Of a stretch of DNA of 64,000 nt, positions 8,537 through 19,548 are shown piece by piece. The position numbers were made by a program, and so were the translations under genes. Origin of the DNA: Kiritimatiellia bacterium (GTDB lineage: Bacteria > Verrucomicrobiota > Kiritimatiellia > UBA8416 > YA12-FULL-48-11). The DNA lies in the NCBI GenBank assembly GCA_028716365.1, contig JAQUPZ010000008.1, positions 186,001 to 250,000 of the forward strand, read 5' to 3'. Every line of letters begins with the position of its first letter. The first letter of the stretch is position 1. The notes under the pieces were generated by a model. That model searched no databases and was not told the origin of the DNA. It saw only the letters and a list, made by a program, of their open reading frames with translations.

Positions 8537-11509
8537 TTATTTTTTTACTGCAGCCAGTCGCCGGGCATACCTGCGTACGAGCAGGCTGTTAGACTTACAA
8601 TAAGTTCCAAGCCGCGATGACTCCTCAAAACATCCCATTGCCTGCAGTTCGCAAACCGCACATAACTCGACCATGAAATTCAGTGAGGTCTTGTATTGTG
8701 GTGATTGACCCCACAACGAATTTTCGTAATTGGGCATATGACTGAGGTGATCCCGTATGATCTGGACCGCTTTAGCATCACCAGTACAACCCAGTGCCTT
8801 GTATAAAAGCACGACATCCATGGCCAACAGGGAGGAATTTTTCAAAAATTCTGCTATTCGATCTGCAGTTCCCGGTATTTTTGCCGAAGCCAGCGCAAGC
8901 GCTGCCACAATGTACCGGGCAGGGGATTTGATTCCCAGTTTTGGTTCATCCAATCGTTCTTTGATGGCTGCCTCCAGAATTTGAACAACTGTTGAGGATT
9001 TATCTCCACGCATGATGGAAGCAACTGCCGCAGAAAATTTCTTATTTAAATCGCTTTCGTTTTTCAAAAATTCTTCCCAGTCCTGCTTATCACTTTCCCG
9101 CCGTTGTGCCAGTCGCCACATGGCAAGCCCATTCTTGTCACTACCCAGCGCCTTGAAAAGTTCACCCGAAGGCAGATCAAAAGCCGGTTTTGGCGGTTCC
9201 GGAGGCAAAACACCACGATCCTTGAGCAGTTCCTGTAACTTGCTCACTTTGATGGCAGAAGGCGCCTTATTGGTTTTGACAGCCAGCGCGGCTGCAAGTC
9301 CGCATATTTCACCGAGTTGTTGTATGTCCGGTATCATCCGTGCCAGCTGGTGCAGATCATGATCGATGGAGAAGGCACGACAAGCCATCAAAACTCCTTC
9401 AACATCGGCAGGATATAAACATCGATATGGTATTTCACCCTTGCACAGGTATCGCCACAGGCCAAACATTACCACATGCCGCCATGCCCATTTGCTTTCC
9501 TGTGCATAATCGATGGCATGATTATCGTAATGGGCATACATTGCACAAACGGTATCAGGATAGGTTTTTCCTTCCATGAAATCTGCAAAGGTGAGAGTGA
9601 CTGGCCCTTTGATGAACCGGCTCTCCCTTAAACCCAGAAGGGAAGCCAGCGAACAATAATGGTTCTTATCGTTGAAAGGACCTTTTTCCCACAAACGTGC
9701 CCGGCCAATAAAATGGGCCCGGGAATAATCCAGCGTATCGGTTGGATCCACCCAGCCAGCATCAAAGTTATGATGGGCAAGTTTGCCGCCCCGGGTGAGT
9801 GTTGGAGTATAACTGTAAGGTTGAGGGAAACCGTCCCCCTCTCTTCCAAGCGCGAATTGCGCTCCGGCCGCTGTTGCAAGATCGCCATCTCCCGTGGCGT
9901 CTACAGCGACCTTGCAGGGGAATACGTGGTATCCATCTTCAGATGCTGCAAGAACTGCTTTAACAGTCTTTCCTGTCTTGAGAACTCCAAATACCCTGTA
10001 TCCTACTTCTACCTGGATTCGATTGGTTTCCATCTCGCGCAGAAAAGTTTCGACCTTGGCAACATGATGAAAGCCACCGGCTTTCCCGCATATTGCTGTT
10101 GCAACGGATAGTTTTCTGTCGATTATTTTCTGCATCCCCGCCTGGACACCATGATAATACGAGTGAATCTTGCCGGCCGTTCCCATTCCACCGGGAATTC
10201 CTGCAGGATCCAGAACTGTAACACTCACTCCCTGTTCAGCCGCTGCCAGTGACGCGAAAACACCGCCGGTTCCATATCCTGCAACCACTACATCTACCTG
10301 GTCATGTAAAATGGCCCTGACACCGGGCAGTGTTGTTTCTTCGCAATCCTGTTCAACAGCAACATGTAATTCGTCGGTTGCCGCAGGCTGGTTGTCAGCA
10401 GACGGCATGTTTACGGATTTTTCCACTGGAAGAGGCTGTCGACTTGTAAGGGCACATGCATTGTTTATGAATTGAGATGCCCATTGTTTGTCACTGATGG
10501 CTTTCATTCTGTCCGTCAGCGGAACAAGTCCGGTATTTTCCAGTGCTTTCAAATCAGATTCAGCCGGGGTAAATTCCTTCTGCCAATTGTGAGCAACATC
10601 AACCAGTAATGCATTTGCAAAGGCCGGATGTTTTTTGCGCAGGTATTCCATGACAGACAATCCCTTGTGGTATGTTTCCATGGCAAAGGATGTGTCGGTT
10701 GTCATGGCAGGTGAGGGACGCATCGAATAGCCGAGAATGACCTCGTTTGTCCACAGGGCAGGTTGCACCTCAATACAATTTTGCAGGAGCCCAAAACGTT
10801 CCGGAATGTCAATCTGCTTATCCAACCCATTGGTAGATACTCCAGACAGATACATCCGGCGAGTTACCGAAACCGGGACTTGTGTGGCCAGACCACAGGC
10901 ATGCCTGGAGAACTGCGATCCCAGGCTGGCATCCACAACAACCGGCGCCGCTACAAGCTGACGTCCGCTCTTACCCACAATCTCAACGCCTTTTAATAGA
11001 CCATCATTGCCGCAAACCGGTCTGACCGGAGTTACACAGACCATGCATGATATCCCTGCAGAATCCGCCAACCGGTCCAGCGCAAGAGTAGTGACAAAGG
11101 GATCAAAAATTCCTCCACTGAAACCGCCTTGTGGACGGCCAATATCAGCAAGTTCACTGGCAAACCAGCCTTCTGGAATCCGTTCGTCCCATTGCGCAGA
11201 TATTTCCGTTCCAAGCACTCCACCTGTTTCGATCACAAGCACCTTCTTGCCCGTTCGCGCCGCGATAACCGCCAGGGACATTCCACCAAGGGTCGCCCCG
11301 ACAATTACAAGATCACCTTTCCATGCGATTGATGATGTTTTTTCCTTCAGTGACAAAATTTTCTTTGTATTCGCTTCAACACGTGAGGAAACATCCGCCC
11401 CAAAAACTTTTTTATGGGTTGCGATGGCGCTGATTCCGGCGAGTGTAGCCGTGCCGGCACAGCTTTTGAGAAAATTTCTTCGGCTGACTGGTGATTTCGG
11501 CTTGGACAT
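8537..11509 (-). CDS. TAT-exported tandem FAD-dependent oxidoreductase (990 residues)
   Basis: An unusually long protein with a twin-arginine signal (RRNFLK at 10-15). Two FAD-binding Rossmann cores follow: VIVGATLGGM (about 68-77), with an atypical GxxxGG spacing, and VVVAGYGTGG (about 407-416), followed by GVSVTVLDPAGIPGGMGTAG, the canonical FAD_oxidored form. The second half also carries VDATGDGDLATAAGAQFALG, the usual second FAD motif. From about residue 740 the protein becomes helical and alanine-rich, like HEAT-type repeats (KERLDEPKLG... LALASAKIPG). It is convergent with the squalene-repeat gene (17-base gap). The substrate is unknown; relatives of the FAD_oxidored family are common in PVC genomes and lack defined roles. 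Confidence 0.8.
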   Translation of the reverse strand: MSKPKSPVSRRNFLKSCAGTATLAGISAIATHKKVFGADVSSRVEANTKKILSLKEKTSSIAWKGDLVIVGATLGGMSLAVIAARTGKKVLVIETGGVLGTEISAQWDERIPEGWFASELADIGRPQGGFSGGIFDPFVTTLALDRLADSAGISCMVCVTPVRPVCGNDGLLKGVEIVGKSGRQLVAAPVVVDASLGSQFSRHACGLATQVPVSVTRRMYLSGVSTNGLDKQIDIPERFGLLQNCIEVQPALWTNEVILGYSMRPSPAMTTDTSFAMETYHKGLSVMEYLRKKHPAFANALLVDVAHNWQKEFTPAESDLKALENTGLVPLTDRMKAISDKQWASQFINNACALTSRQPLPVEKSVNMPSADNQPAATDELHVAVEQDCEETTLPGVRAILHDQVDVVVAGYGTGGVFASLAAAEQGVSVTVLDPAGIPGGMGTAGKIHSYYHGVQAGMQKIIDRKLSVATAICGKAGGFHHVAKVETFLREMETNRIQVEVGYRVFGVLKTGKTVKAVLAASEDGYHVFPCKVAVDATGDGDLATAAGAQFALGREGDGFPQPYSYTPTLTRGGKLAHHNFDAGWVDPTDTLDYSRAHFIGRARLWEKGPFNDKNHYCSLASLLGLRESRFIKGPVTLTFADFMEGKTYPDTVCAMYAHYDNHAIDYAQESKWAWRHVVMFGLWRYLCKGEIPYRCLYPADVEGVLMACRAFSIDHDLHQLARMIPDIQQLGEICGLAAALAVKTNKAPSAIKVSKLQELLKDRGVLPPEPPKPAFDLPSGELFKALGSDKNGLAMWRLAQRRESDKQDWEEFLKNESDLNKKFSAAVASIMRGDKSSTVVQILEAAIKERLDEPKLGIKSPARYIVAALALASAKIPGTADRIAEFLKNSSLLAMDVVLLYKALGCTGDAKAVQIIRDHLSHMPNYENSLWGQSPQYKTSLNFMVELCAVCELQAMGCFEESSRLGTYCKSNSLLVRRYARRLAAVKK

Positions 11510-11688
11510 GTAACAGGTTCCTTTCGATTATGGTAAGAACTCTTATTTCAAACAGTAAGGTACCCGGATATTTATGCAGATAATCCAATGTAGTGGCCGC
11601 CGTCAAGCGTGTTTTACCAAAACCTTGGAATTCAAAAGACATCCATTTTATTCTGTGGCAACTGTACGAAAAATAGTATGTTCCGGTC

Positions 11689-12864
11689 ATGTCATTTACA
11701 AGCAGACAAAGTGTCGTGATAACCCTTTTTATTCTTGCCGTTTATCCGTGTTTTGCATCTCCAGACACCGAAAAGAACGCCTGGGTATCAAGCATTTCTC
11801 CGGTCATAATTGACTATTTTTATGAAGCCGGTTGTGTCGACTGCACCCGCGTTAAAAATCAAATCATGCCCGAACTGAAAGAACGTTTGGAAGGCTATTT
11901 CAAGATCAACAACTACGATGTGGGAATCAAAACCAATGTGATCCGTCTCGCCGCCTATCAGGAGAAATTGAACATTGTCAGCAACAAGCCGGTAATGATG
12001 GTCGTGGATTACAAGTACGTCTTTAATGGTTTTGATGCCATCAAGGCCGGATTGTTGAGACAAATGGACGAATGCATTGCGGCACAGCAGGAACCCGGCT
12101 GGAAACCGCCACAACCCATCGAAATCAAAGACAATGATATCGTTGTCGAACGGATGAAAAGGTTTACCGCATCTGTAGTTGTGACTGCCGGATTCCTCGA
12201 TGGTCTTAATCCCTGTGCCATAGCCACCATGGTTTTTTTCATGAGCCTGCTGGTTGTAGCCAGAATCAGGGGCAGGGGACTTCTCTTAATGGGATTTTCC
12301 TTCTGCATGGCATCGTTCATTACTTATACAGCACTGGGTCTTGGACTACTGAGAACACTTCATTTGTTTTCCGGTTTTTCGTTGGTGAGACATATTGTTG
12401 ATACAGGCATAATAATCATACTGACTATCTTTGCGTTTATATCCTTCAGGGACGCCTACCGTTACAAAATGACAGGTAATCCTGATGATGTTACGCTCCA
12501 GTTACCGGAAAGTATCAAGTTAAAGATTCACGGGATATTGAAGAAGGGCATAAGTAAAAAAAGCCTTATCGCCGGAGGTACGGTAACAGGTATTCTGGTA
12601 ACTGCACTGGAGAGTGTTTGCACCGGCCAAATGTATGTTCCTACCCTGGTTATCATGGCAAAGAGCGGAATGTCAAAGGCGTGGGGTTATTTATTACTTT
12701 ATAACCTGATGTTTATATTGCCGCTGGTTATCATCTTTGTCCTGACTTATTTCGGGCTCCAGACTCAAACCCTTCTTGACTGGAGCAAGAAGAATATCGT
12801 TATCAGTAAGGTCCTTATCGGCTTTACTTTTGTTCTTCTGGTATTTTTTGTGTGGATATTCTGA
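11689..12864 (+). CDS. Thioredoxin-like domain fused to DsbD/CcdA-type membrane domain
   Basis: A 391-residue protein. After a signal-like first helix comes a thioredoxin-like domain with a CVDC redox motif (C49, C52, in YEAGCVDCTRV). A six-helix membrane domain follows from about residue 160. Its first helix carries LNPCAIA (C176) and its fourth carries LESVCTG (C311), the paired cysteines that in DsbD/CcdA proteins move electrons across the membrane. The protein probably carries reducing power to the periplasm for cytochrome maturation or disulphide repair. In classical DsbD the thioredoxin domain is C-terminal; here it is N-terminal. The ribosome site is weak, so the start could differ by a few codons. 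Confidence 0.8.
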   Translation: MSFTSRQSVVITLFILAVYPCFASPDTEKNAWVSSISPVIIDYFYEAGCVDCTRVKNQIMPELKERLEGYFKINNYDVGIKTNVIRLAAYQEKLNIVSNKPVMMVVDYKYVFNGFDAIKAGLLRQMDECIAAQQEPGWKPPQPIEIKDNDIVVERMKRFTASVVVTAGFLDGLNPCAIATMVFFMSLLVVARIRGRGLLLMGFSFCMASFITYTALGLGLLRTLHLFSGFSLVRHIVDTGIIIILTIFAFISFRDAYRYKMTGNPDDVTLQLPESIKLKIHGILKKGISKKSLIAGGTVTGILVTALESVCTGQMYVPTLVIMAKSGMSKAWGYLLLYNLMFILPLVIIFVLTYFGLQTQTLLDWSKKNIVISKVLIGFTFVLLVFFVWIF

Positions 12865-12941
12865 GTTTAGCCATTCCAGCGGAATCAGAGTTGTCAGACA
12901 GGGCAGATACGTATATAACACAGGTTTTCGAGGAGAAATAA

Positions 12942-14579
<1,638 letters not shown>

Positions 14580-14605
14580 TTTTACAGGTTGGGGTCCGTA
14601 AAGTT

Positions 14606-16519
14606 TCATTTCTCAAAGTAGGTATAGCCGGACATGCCTATATTGAAAGCCTTGAGAATGCGTTGTTTCTGCTTGATGGTAATCTTTCCGGCCTTGACAG
14701 CCCGGGTGGCAATTTTACGCACATGCTTAAGCAGTTTTTTCGGATTGTATTCCACATATGAAAGCACTTCCTCCACGCTGTCACCAGGGACTTCCCTGAC
14801 GTACTCAACCTTGCCTTTATTATTTACACGCACGTGGAGAACGTTGATGTTGCCGAGAAGGTTGTGCATATCGCCCAGGGTTTCCTGATAGGCCCCGACA
14901 AGGAAGGCAGCCAGGTAATACTCCTGGTTGTTGAGTTCATGCAAAGGAAGAGTATTTCGAACATCATGGAGGTCTGTGAATTTGTCAATTATTCCGTCCG
15001 AATCACACGTTATATCGGCGATTACAGCCTGGCGTGTCGGTACTTCGTTTAGCCGGTGAATTGGCATGACAGGAAACAGTTGGTCAACAGCCCATGAATC
15101 CGGCAATGACTGGAAAAGACTGAAATTACCGTAATAGACATCTGCTATGGCGGAATCAAGACCAGTCATTTCGTCCGGAACATATTTTCTTTTGAGTCCG
15201 AAGTTACAGATCTTGCGGATGATGTGCCAGAAGATATCTTCCGCCATGGCCCTCTGCCTGATGGAAATGTTGCCATGACGGAACATGGAGCGGATCTCAT
15301 CACGATAATAAACTGCATCATGGTAGGCTTCCTGTGCATTTCTTGGTGTCAGGCCGTTTGCAACTTCCATCAGGTTATTCAGCATTTCGTTTGTACCGCG
15401 CGGAAGCTTCTTCGGCACATTGTGAGGTTCAAACCGCCGTACATGAAGAATATTAAAAACCAGTACAGAGTGATGGGCAACAGTTGCGCGACCGGATTCG
15501 CTCACAATCGTAGGATGTGGTATGCTGGCTTCGTTGGCCATATTCATGACGATTTCGACCACGTCGGCCGCATATTCCTGCATCGTGTAGTTTCTGCTGC
15601 AGGCAAAGTTAGTGTGGGAACCGTCGTAATCAACAGCGAGACCCCCGCCGACGTTGATGATTCCCATGGAAGCTCCTTCACGTACGAGATCAACGTAGAA
15701 GCGGCAGGCTTCCTGCAGAGCTGTCCTGATTTTCCGGATATCAGATACCTGGCTTCCAAGATGGTAATGCAGTAATTTCAGGCAATCGAGCATTTCCGCA
15801 TGACGAAGTGAATCAACCATGTCAACAATCTGTGAAACATCCAGTCCGAACTTGCTGCGGTCACCTCCGGACGCGTCCCAGAGTCCACCTGCACGGCTGG
15901 ACAGCTTGGCTCGTACGCCGAGGCGGGGCCGCACTCCCAGCCGTTTTGCCCGTTCGATCACGAGCGGCAGTTCACTTGGCATTTCCAAAACTATGAATGT
16001 CTGGAGTCCCATGCGAAGTCCATGAAGGGCCAGATCAATAAACTCCTCGTCCTTGTAACCGTTACAGATAATGGGGGCATCCGGGTCCTTGATGTTGCCG
16101 ATGGCGGCTATGAGTTCGGCCTTGCTTCCTGCTTCCAGTCCATGGTGGAAAGCACGACCGAATTCCAGAATGTCCTGAATGACCAGCTGTTTCTGGTTGA
16201 CCTTGATGGGATAAACAGCGCGGTAACTTCCCTTATAGTCGGCTTCTTTAATGGCTTTTGAAAAGCTGGTATTCAGCTGATAAATCTGGGATGAGAGAAT
16301 ATCCGCAAAACGTAACAAAACAGGCATGCTGAATTTCTTCCGTTGAAGATCATTGATTACGTCGAGAAGATCGATTTCAATTTCGTGATTGGTCTTGTGT
16401 GGATTGACGACGACTGTGCCTTTTTTGGAAATATCGAAATAGCCTGCACCCCAGTTCCATATCCCGTATAATTCCGCAGAATCTTCACTGGTCCACTGAG
16501 TAAGCACTTCGGCTTTCAT
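14606..16519 (-). CDS. speA: Biosynthetic arginine decarboxylase
   Basis: A 637-residue PLP enzyme of the SpeA type, which converts arginine to agmatine for polyamine synthesis. The PLP lysine is K106 in the motif AVYPIKVNQ; a glycine-rich phosphate loop appears as INVGGGLAVDYDGSH, and PTIVSESGRATVAHHS and the late CDSDGIIDKF (with the active-site Cys) are also present. The length matches family members (about 630-660). The gene is the last of a minus-strand run: M50 protease, response regulator, BON-like protein and then speA, with only 7 bases between the BON-like gene and speA. Co-transcription is therefore likely. Confidence 0.95.
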   Translation of the reverse strand: MKAEVLTQWTSEDSAELYGIWNWGAGYFDISKKGTVVVNPHKTNHEIEIDLLDVINDLQRKKFSMPVLLRFADILSSQIYQLNTSFSKAIKEADYKGSYRAVYPIKVNQKQLVIQDILEFGRAFHHGLEAGSKAELIAAIGNIKDPDAPIICNGYKDEEFIDLALHGLRMGLQTFIVLEMPSELPLVIERAKRLGVRPRLGVRAKLSSRAGGLWDASGGDRSKFGLDVSQIVDMVDSLRHAEMLDCLKLLHYHLGSQVSDIRKIRTALQEACRFYVDLVREGASMGIINVGGGLAVDYDGSHTNFACSRNYTMQEYAADVVEIVMNMANEASIPHPTIVSESGRATVAHHSVLVFNILHVRRFEPHNVPKKLPRGTNEMLNNLMEVANGLTPRNAQEAYHDAVYYRDEIRSMFRHGNISIRQRAMAEDIFWHIIRKICNFGLKRKYVPDEMTGLDSAIADVYYGNFSLFQSLPDSWAVDQLFPVMPIHRLNEVPTRQAVIADITCDSDGIIDKFTDLHDVRNTLPLHELNNQEYYLAAFLVGAYQETLGDMHNLLGNINVLHVRVNNKGKVEYVREVPGDSVEEVLSYVEYNPKKLLKHVRKIATRAVKAGKITIKQKQRILKAFNIGMSGYTYFEK

Positions 16520-16526
16520 ATATTAG

Positions 16527-16874
16527 TTATTTGTCTCCTGATCCCTTTGTTATGTCATAAACAGTTGTTGCCCGTTGAACTGTCTGTTGTTCTGACTTTT
16601 TGTCTCCTGCCGGAACCCAGCTGCCGGAATCATTGTTCCAGTTTTCAAGAGCCGGGTAAACCTGCCTTACATTCTTGATCCTTTTGATTTCTGCAAACAT
16701 TGCATCAACAATCGGCGCTGATAACTCTTCGTTCACTCCAGCTATTCTCAACAGCGCTCCGCGGATCCATACCTTTCCGTCTGAACTTCTCACAGACAGA
16801 CGTCCAAGGTCAATCCAGTGTTTAACCAGGACTGTTCGTATACCGCGGTTAATGTCAAGATCAGCTTGACTCAT
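16527..16874 (-). CDS. BON-domain-like small protein
   Basis: A 115-residue soluble protein. Residues about 5-80 resemble a BON-type alpha-beta domain: DINRGIRTVLVKHW, then LSVRSSDGKVWIRGAL, then an extended helix and IKRIKNVRQVYPALENW. BON domains bind phospholipid or other ligands and often occur in stress proteins. The last 35 residues are polar and probably disordered. The start codon overlaps the stop of the upstream response regulator gene (ATGA), and speA follows after 7 bases, so the three are translationally close. Family assignment is by pattern only. Confidence 0.55.
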   Translation of the reverse strand: MSQADLDINRGIRTVLVKHWIDLGRLSVRSSDGKVWIRGALLRIAGVNEELSAPIVDAMFAEIKRIKNVRQVYPALENWNNDSGSWVPAGDKKSEQQTVQRATTVYDITKGSGDK

Positions 16875-17281
16875 TGTTTATCTCCGGCATCCTTTGCTTT
16901 CCCGATAAGCCCTTCGACTTTCTCATACAGCGTGGGCAGATCAAAAGGTTTGTAAATAATGTCAGTAGTTCCGTCGGCAAATTCGTTTTTCCACATGTTC
17001 ACAACTTCATCTGATTTTGTCGTGAACGATTTGGGATATGCTGTCACAAACAGGACTGGAATTTTTTTGAACTGTCTGAGTTCTTTATAGATGTCAAAAC
17101 CGTTTTTCCTGGGCATTTTGATGTCGAGCAGCGCCAGGCAGACATCCGGATCTTCTTTCATGACCTTAAGGCCCTCGTCAGGGTCGCTTGTCACAAACAA
17201 TTTATAACCATGACCTTCAAGAACCCTTTCAAGGCACTTGAGCATCATTGGCTCATCATCAACAGAAACTATTTTCTTCAT
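16871..17281 (-). CDS. Single-domain response regulator (CheY-like)
   Basis: A 136-residue receiver domain and nothing else. It shows the acidic pair SVDDEP near the N terminus, the phospho-acceptor aspartate in ALLDIKMPRKNG (about residue 53), the Thr/Ala switch in LFVTAYPKS and the conserved lysine in IIYKPFDL. It has no output domain, so it must signal by protein contact. No histidine kinase is nearby. It overlaps the BON-like gene by four bases and follows the M50 protease gene by 53 bases. A GAGGTGA ribosome site is present. Confidence 0.9.
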   Translation of the reverse strand: MKKIVSVDDEPMMLKCLERVLEGHGYKLFVTSDPDEGLKVMKEDPDVCLALLDIKMPRKNGFDIYKELRQFKKIPVLFVTAYPKSFTTKSDEVVNMWKNEFADGTTDIIYKPFDLPTLYEKVEGLIGKAKDAGDKQ

Positions 17282-17334
17282 GGGTCACCTCAATTCCACG
17301 CTGCATTCTGAATAACATCTTAGCGCGGTGATTT

Positions 17335-18195
17335 TTATTGTCCAAATAAATCTGAAAAAGGATTTTTCTTTCGAAATGTCCGAAGATCAGCTTCGGAATC
17401 AGGACCGTCTTTGTATGGCGGCGGGCTGATTATGACCTTGTCTTCCGGTTCATCGGGAACATTTGAACTCCAGAATGTTCCGAACGGCGGCCAGCCGCCG
17501 CCACCGAAACCATATGTCTTCGCAGCTTCCTGCATTTGAACCATTCGATATTCGTTTCCCGCAGCCGTGTATATGAAAACGGCAATTACTATCAGAATAA
17601 AGTTCACAGGTCTGGAAAACAGGCCGAGAAGACCGAATAAAATCGCCATAATTTTGCCGAGCCTGGCAGCATAGAAAGTAGCTTTTAATCTGCCCAGTTT
17701 GGGCGTCAGCATGGCGCGCAGGATGCGTCCACCGTCCATAGGAAATGCAGGCAGAAGATTAAAGACAACCAGAACCAGGTTTATGATGCCGATATAATGA
17801 ATAATGTTTATTTTAAAATTCCCTATCATCATCATGATCGGAAAATGAAAATAATTACCCCCGAAAAGACCTCCGGCACCAATCGCAAAACTGACGGCCG
17901 GTCCTGCGAGCGCCATCAGAAATTCATCAAGAGGTTTGGTGGGTATCTGGTCCATTTGCGCTGCACCACCCATGAACATGAGCGTGATTTCACGGACACG
18001 GCATCCTTTCTTAATAGCCACAATTGAATGACCAAGTTCGTGAAGCACGATACTGACAAGGAGTCCGAGCGCCACCAGCATTCCATAGACGATACCATAA
18101 TCCTGTACCAGTAAAATAAGCAGGATAATCAGCGAAATGTGTACTTTAATGGGTATACCCCATATTCTTGTAATTCTATATGATGAATTGAACAT
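17335..18195 (-). CDS. Site-2 protease family membrane metalloprotease (M50)
   Basis: A 286-residue polytopic membrane protein. It carries the zinc motif HELGHS at 52-57 within a hydrophobic helix and the second motif FPMDGGRILR at 151-160, which supplies the third zinc ligand (D154). A FMGGAAQMD segment lies between them, as in SpoIVFB-like rhomboid-type S2P homologues. There is no CBS domain; the C-terminal ~80 residues are cytoplasmic, with a glycine/proline stretch FGGGGWPPFG. Such proteases cut membrane-bound regulators. The companion response regulator downstream suggests a signalling link, but the substrate is unknown. Confidence 0.88.
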   Translation of the reverse strand: MFNSSYRITRIWGIPIKVHISLIILLILLVQDYGIVYGMLVALGLLVSIVLHELGHSIVAIKKGCRVREITLMFMGGAAQMDQIPTKPLDEFLMALAGPAVSFAIGAGGLFGGNYFHFPIMMMIGNFKINIIHYIGIINLVLVVFNLLPAFPMDGGRILRAMLTPKLGRLKATFYAARLGKIMAILFGLLGLFSRPVNFILIVIAVFIYTAAGNEYRMVQMQEAAKTYGFGGGGWPPFGTFWSSNVPDEPEDKVIISPPPYKDGPDSEADLRTFRKKNPFSDLFGQ

Positions 18196-18314
18196 CCAAA
18201 AATCCTTAACTTACTTAACTTTTTTCAAGCTTATATCATTATGCTTCAGAGATACCAGCCAATTGCGTGAAGAAACTTGCAGGCAGGGGTTCATTTTCGT
18301 AGTGTTTGTGCAAC

Positions 18315-19031
18315 ATGAAACTATCTGTTGTTATTCCTGTTTATAATGAAGTCGCAACGATTGCGGAACTTGTCCGCAAGGTTGTTGCCGTTGATGCGGG
18401 CGTTGACAAGGAAATAGTTGTTGTTGACGACTATTCAATTGATGGTGCGCGTGAGATTCTCAAAAAGATGTCAGGAGAGCACCCTGACTGGAAAATTGTT
18501 TTTCATGAGAAGAATCAGGGTAAAGGCGCGGCCCTTCGAAGCGGTTTTGCCGTTGCAACCGGTGATATTGTAGTGATACAGGATGCAGACTTGGAATATG
18601 ACCCGGGCGATTACAGGTTACTCCTGGGTCCCATTCTCGGTGGTTACGCCGATGTGGTTTTCGGATCACGCTTTCTGGGCGGGGGACCCCATAGAGTGGC
18701 TTTTTACTGGCATTACCTTGGTAACAGGTTTCTCACGATGCTGTGCAATATGACAACAAACATTAACCTTACGGATATGGAGGTTTGCTATAAAATGTTC
18801 AGGAAAGAGGTCCTGGATAAAATCAGACTTACCGAAGACAGGTTTGGTTTTGAAGTTGAAATAACTGCCAAGGTAGCACGCGGCAACTGGCGGATTTATG
18901 AAGTGCCTGTTTCCTATTACGGCCGGAGTTATGCCGAGGGAAAGAAAATAACATGGCGGGATGGTTTCCGGGCGTTCTGGTGTATATTGAAATTCAGGTG
19001 CATGCCGAATTCAAGTTGTTTCAAAAACTGA
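18315..19031 (+). CDS. Glycosyltransferase family 2 (dolichol-phosphate mannosyltransferase-like)
   Basis: A 238-residue cytoplasmic protein starting MKLSVVIPVYNE, the standard GT2 opening; this ATG is preferred over an upstream TTG at 18306. It has EIVVVDDYSIDG, then VIQDADLEYDPGDY with the DxD-type metal motif, and VVFGSRFLGG, all matching the DPM1/DPMS-like branch that transfers sugars to polyprenyl phosphate. The C-terminal EVPVSYYGRSYAEGKKI motif is also typical. There is no membrane helix, so it belongs to the short soluble type. The pgpA gene follows after about 10 bases, suggesting a lipid-linked role for the pair. Confidence 0.9.
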   Translation: MKLSVVIPVYNEVATIAELVRKVVAVDAGVDKEIVVVDDYSIDGAREILKKMSGEHPDWKIVFHEKNQGKGAALRSGFAVATGDIVVIQDADLEYDPGDYRLLLGPILGGYADVVFGSRFLGGGPHRVAFYWHYLGNRFLTMLCNMTTNINLTDMEVCYKMFRKEVLDKIRLTEDRFGFEVEITAKVARGNWRIYEVPVSYYGRSYAEGKKITWRDGFRAFWCILKFRCMPNSSCFKN

Positions 19032-19040
19032 CGGAAGCAA

Positions 19041-19535
19041 ATGTATAAAACAATGAACAGGGAAGAAGAAAATCCCGTGAAAAAGCTGGTAGTGTTTGTG
19101 GCAACAGGCCTTGGGCTGGGCTTGAGTCCCGTAGCTCCTGGAACGGTCGGTACACTGCTTGGTGTTGTTATTCTCTTTGCGATGGGTTCCCTGAGCCTTG
19201 GCTGGCAAATTATCCTGTCAGCGGGAATGGCCATCATCGCCATGCCGATCTGCGGGACGGCAGAGGATTATTACGGCAAGAAAGATGACGGAAGAATAGT
19301 TGCCGACGAATATTTCACCTTTCCCATTTGCATGCTTGGACTTCCGTGGGCGACTCATCCGTGGTTGCTGGTTGGCGGGTTTTTCATAAACCGCCTGTTG
19401 GATATTATCAAGCCGCCTCCGGCGTATCAGGCCCAGAACCTGGTTGGCGGGATAGGAATTGTAATGGATGATGTAATTTCCAGTCTGTATGCGCTGGGAA
19501 TTAATCACGCGATCTGGTATTTATTCTCGAAATAG
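19041..19535 (+). CDS. pgpA: Phosphatidylglycerophosphatase A family protein
   Basis: A 164-residue membrane protein. It has the PgpA signature GLGLSPVAPGTVGTLLG near residue 25-45 and the conserved DEYF acidic site (in IVADEYFTFPI), with about four membrane segments and the ending VMDDVISSLYALG. PgpA removes a phosphate from phosphatidylglycerophosphate to make phosphatidylglycerol. It follows the glycosyltransferase gene by 9 bases and precedes an unknown gene by 13 bases, so the three probably form one operon. A GGAAG ribosome site precedes the chosen ATG; an internal ATG four codons in is a possible alternative. Confidence 0.85.
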   Translation: MYKTMNREEENPVKKLVVFVATGLGLGLSPVAPGTVGTLLGVVILFAMGSLSLGWQIILSAGMAIIAMPICGTAEDYYGKKDDGRIVADEYFTFPICMLGLPWATHPWLLVGGFFINRLLDIIKPPPAYQAQNLVGGIGIVMDDVISSLYALGINHAIWYLFSK

Positions 19536-19548
19536 GAGATCCCTTCAC

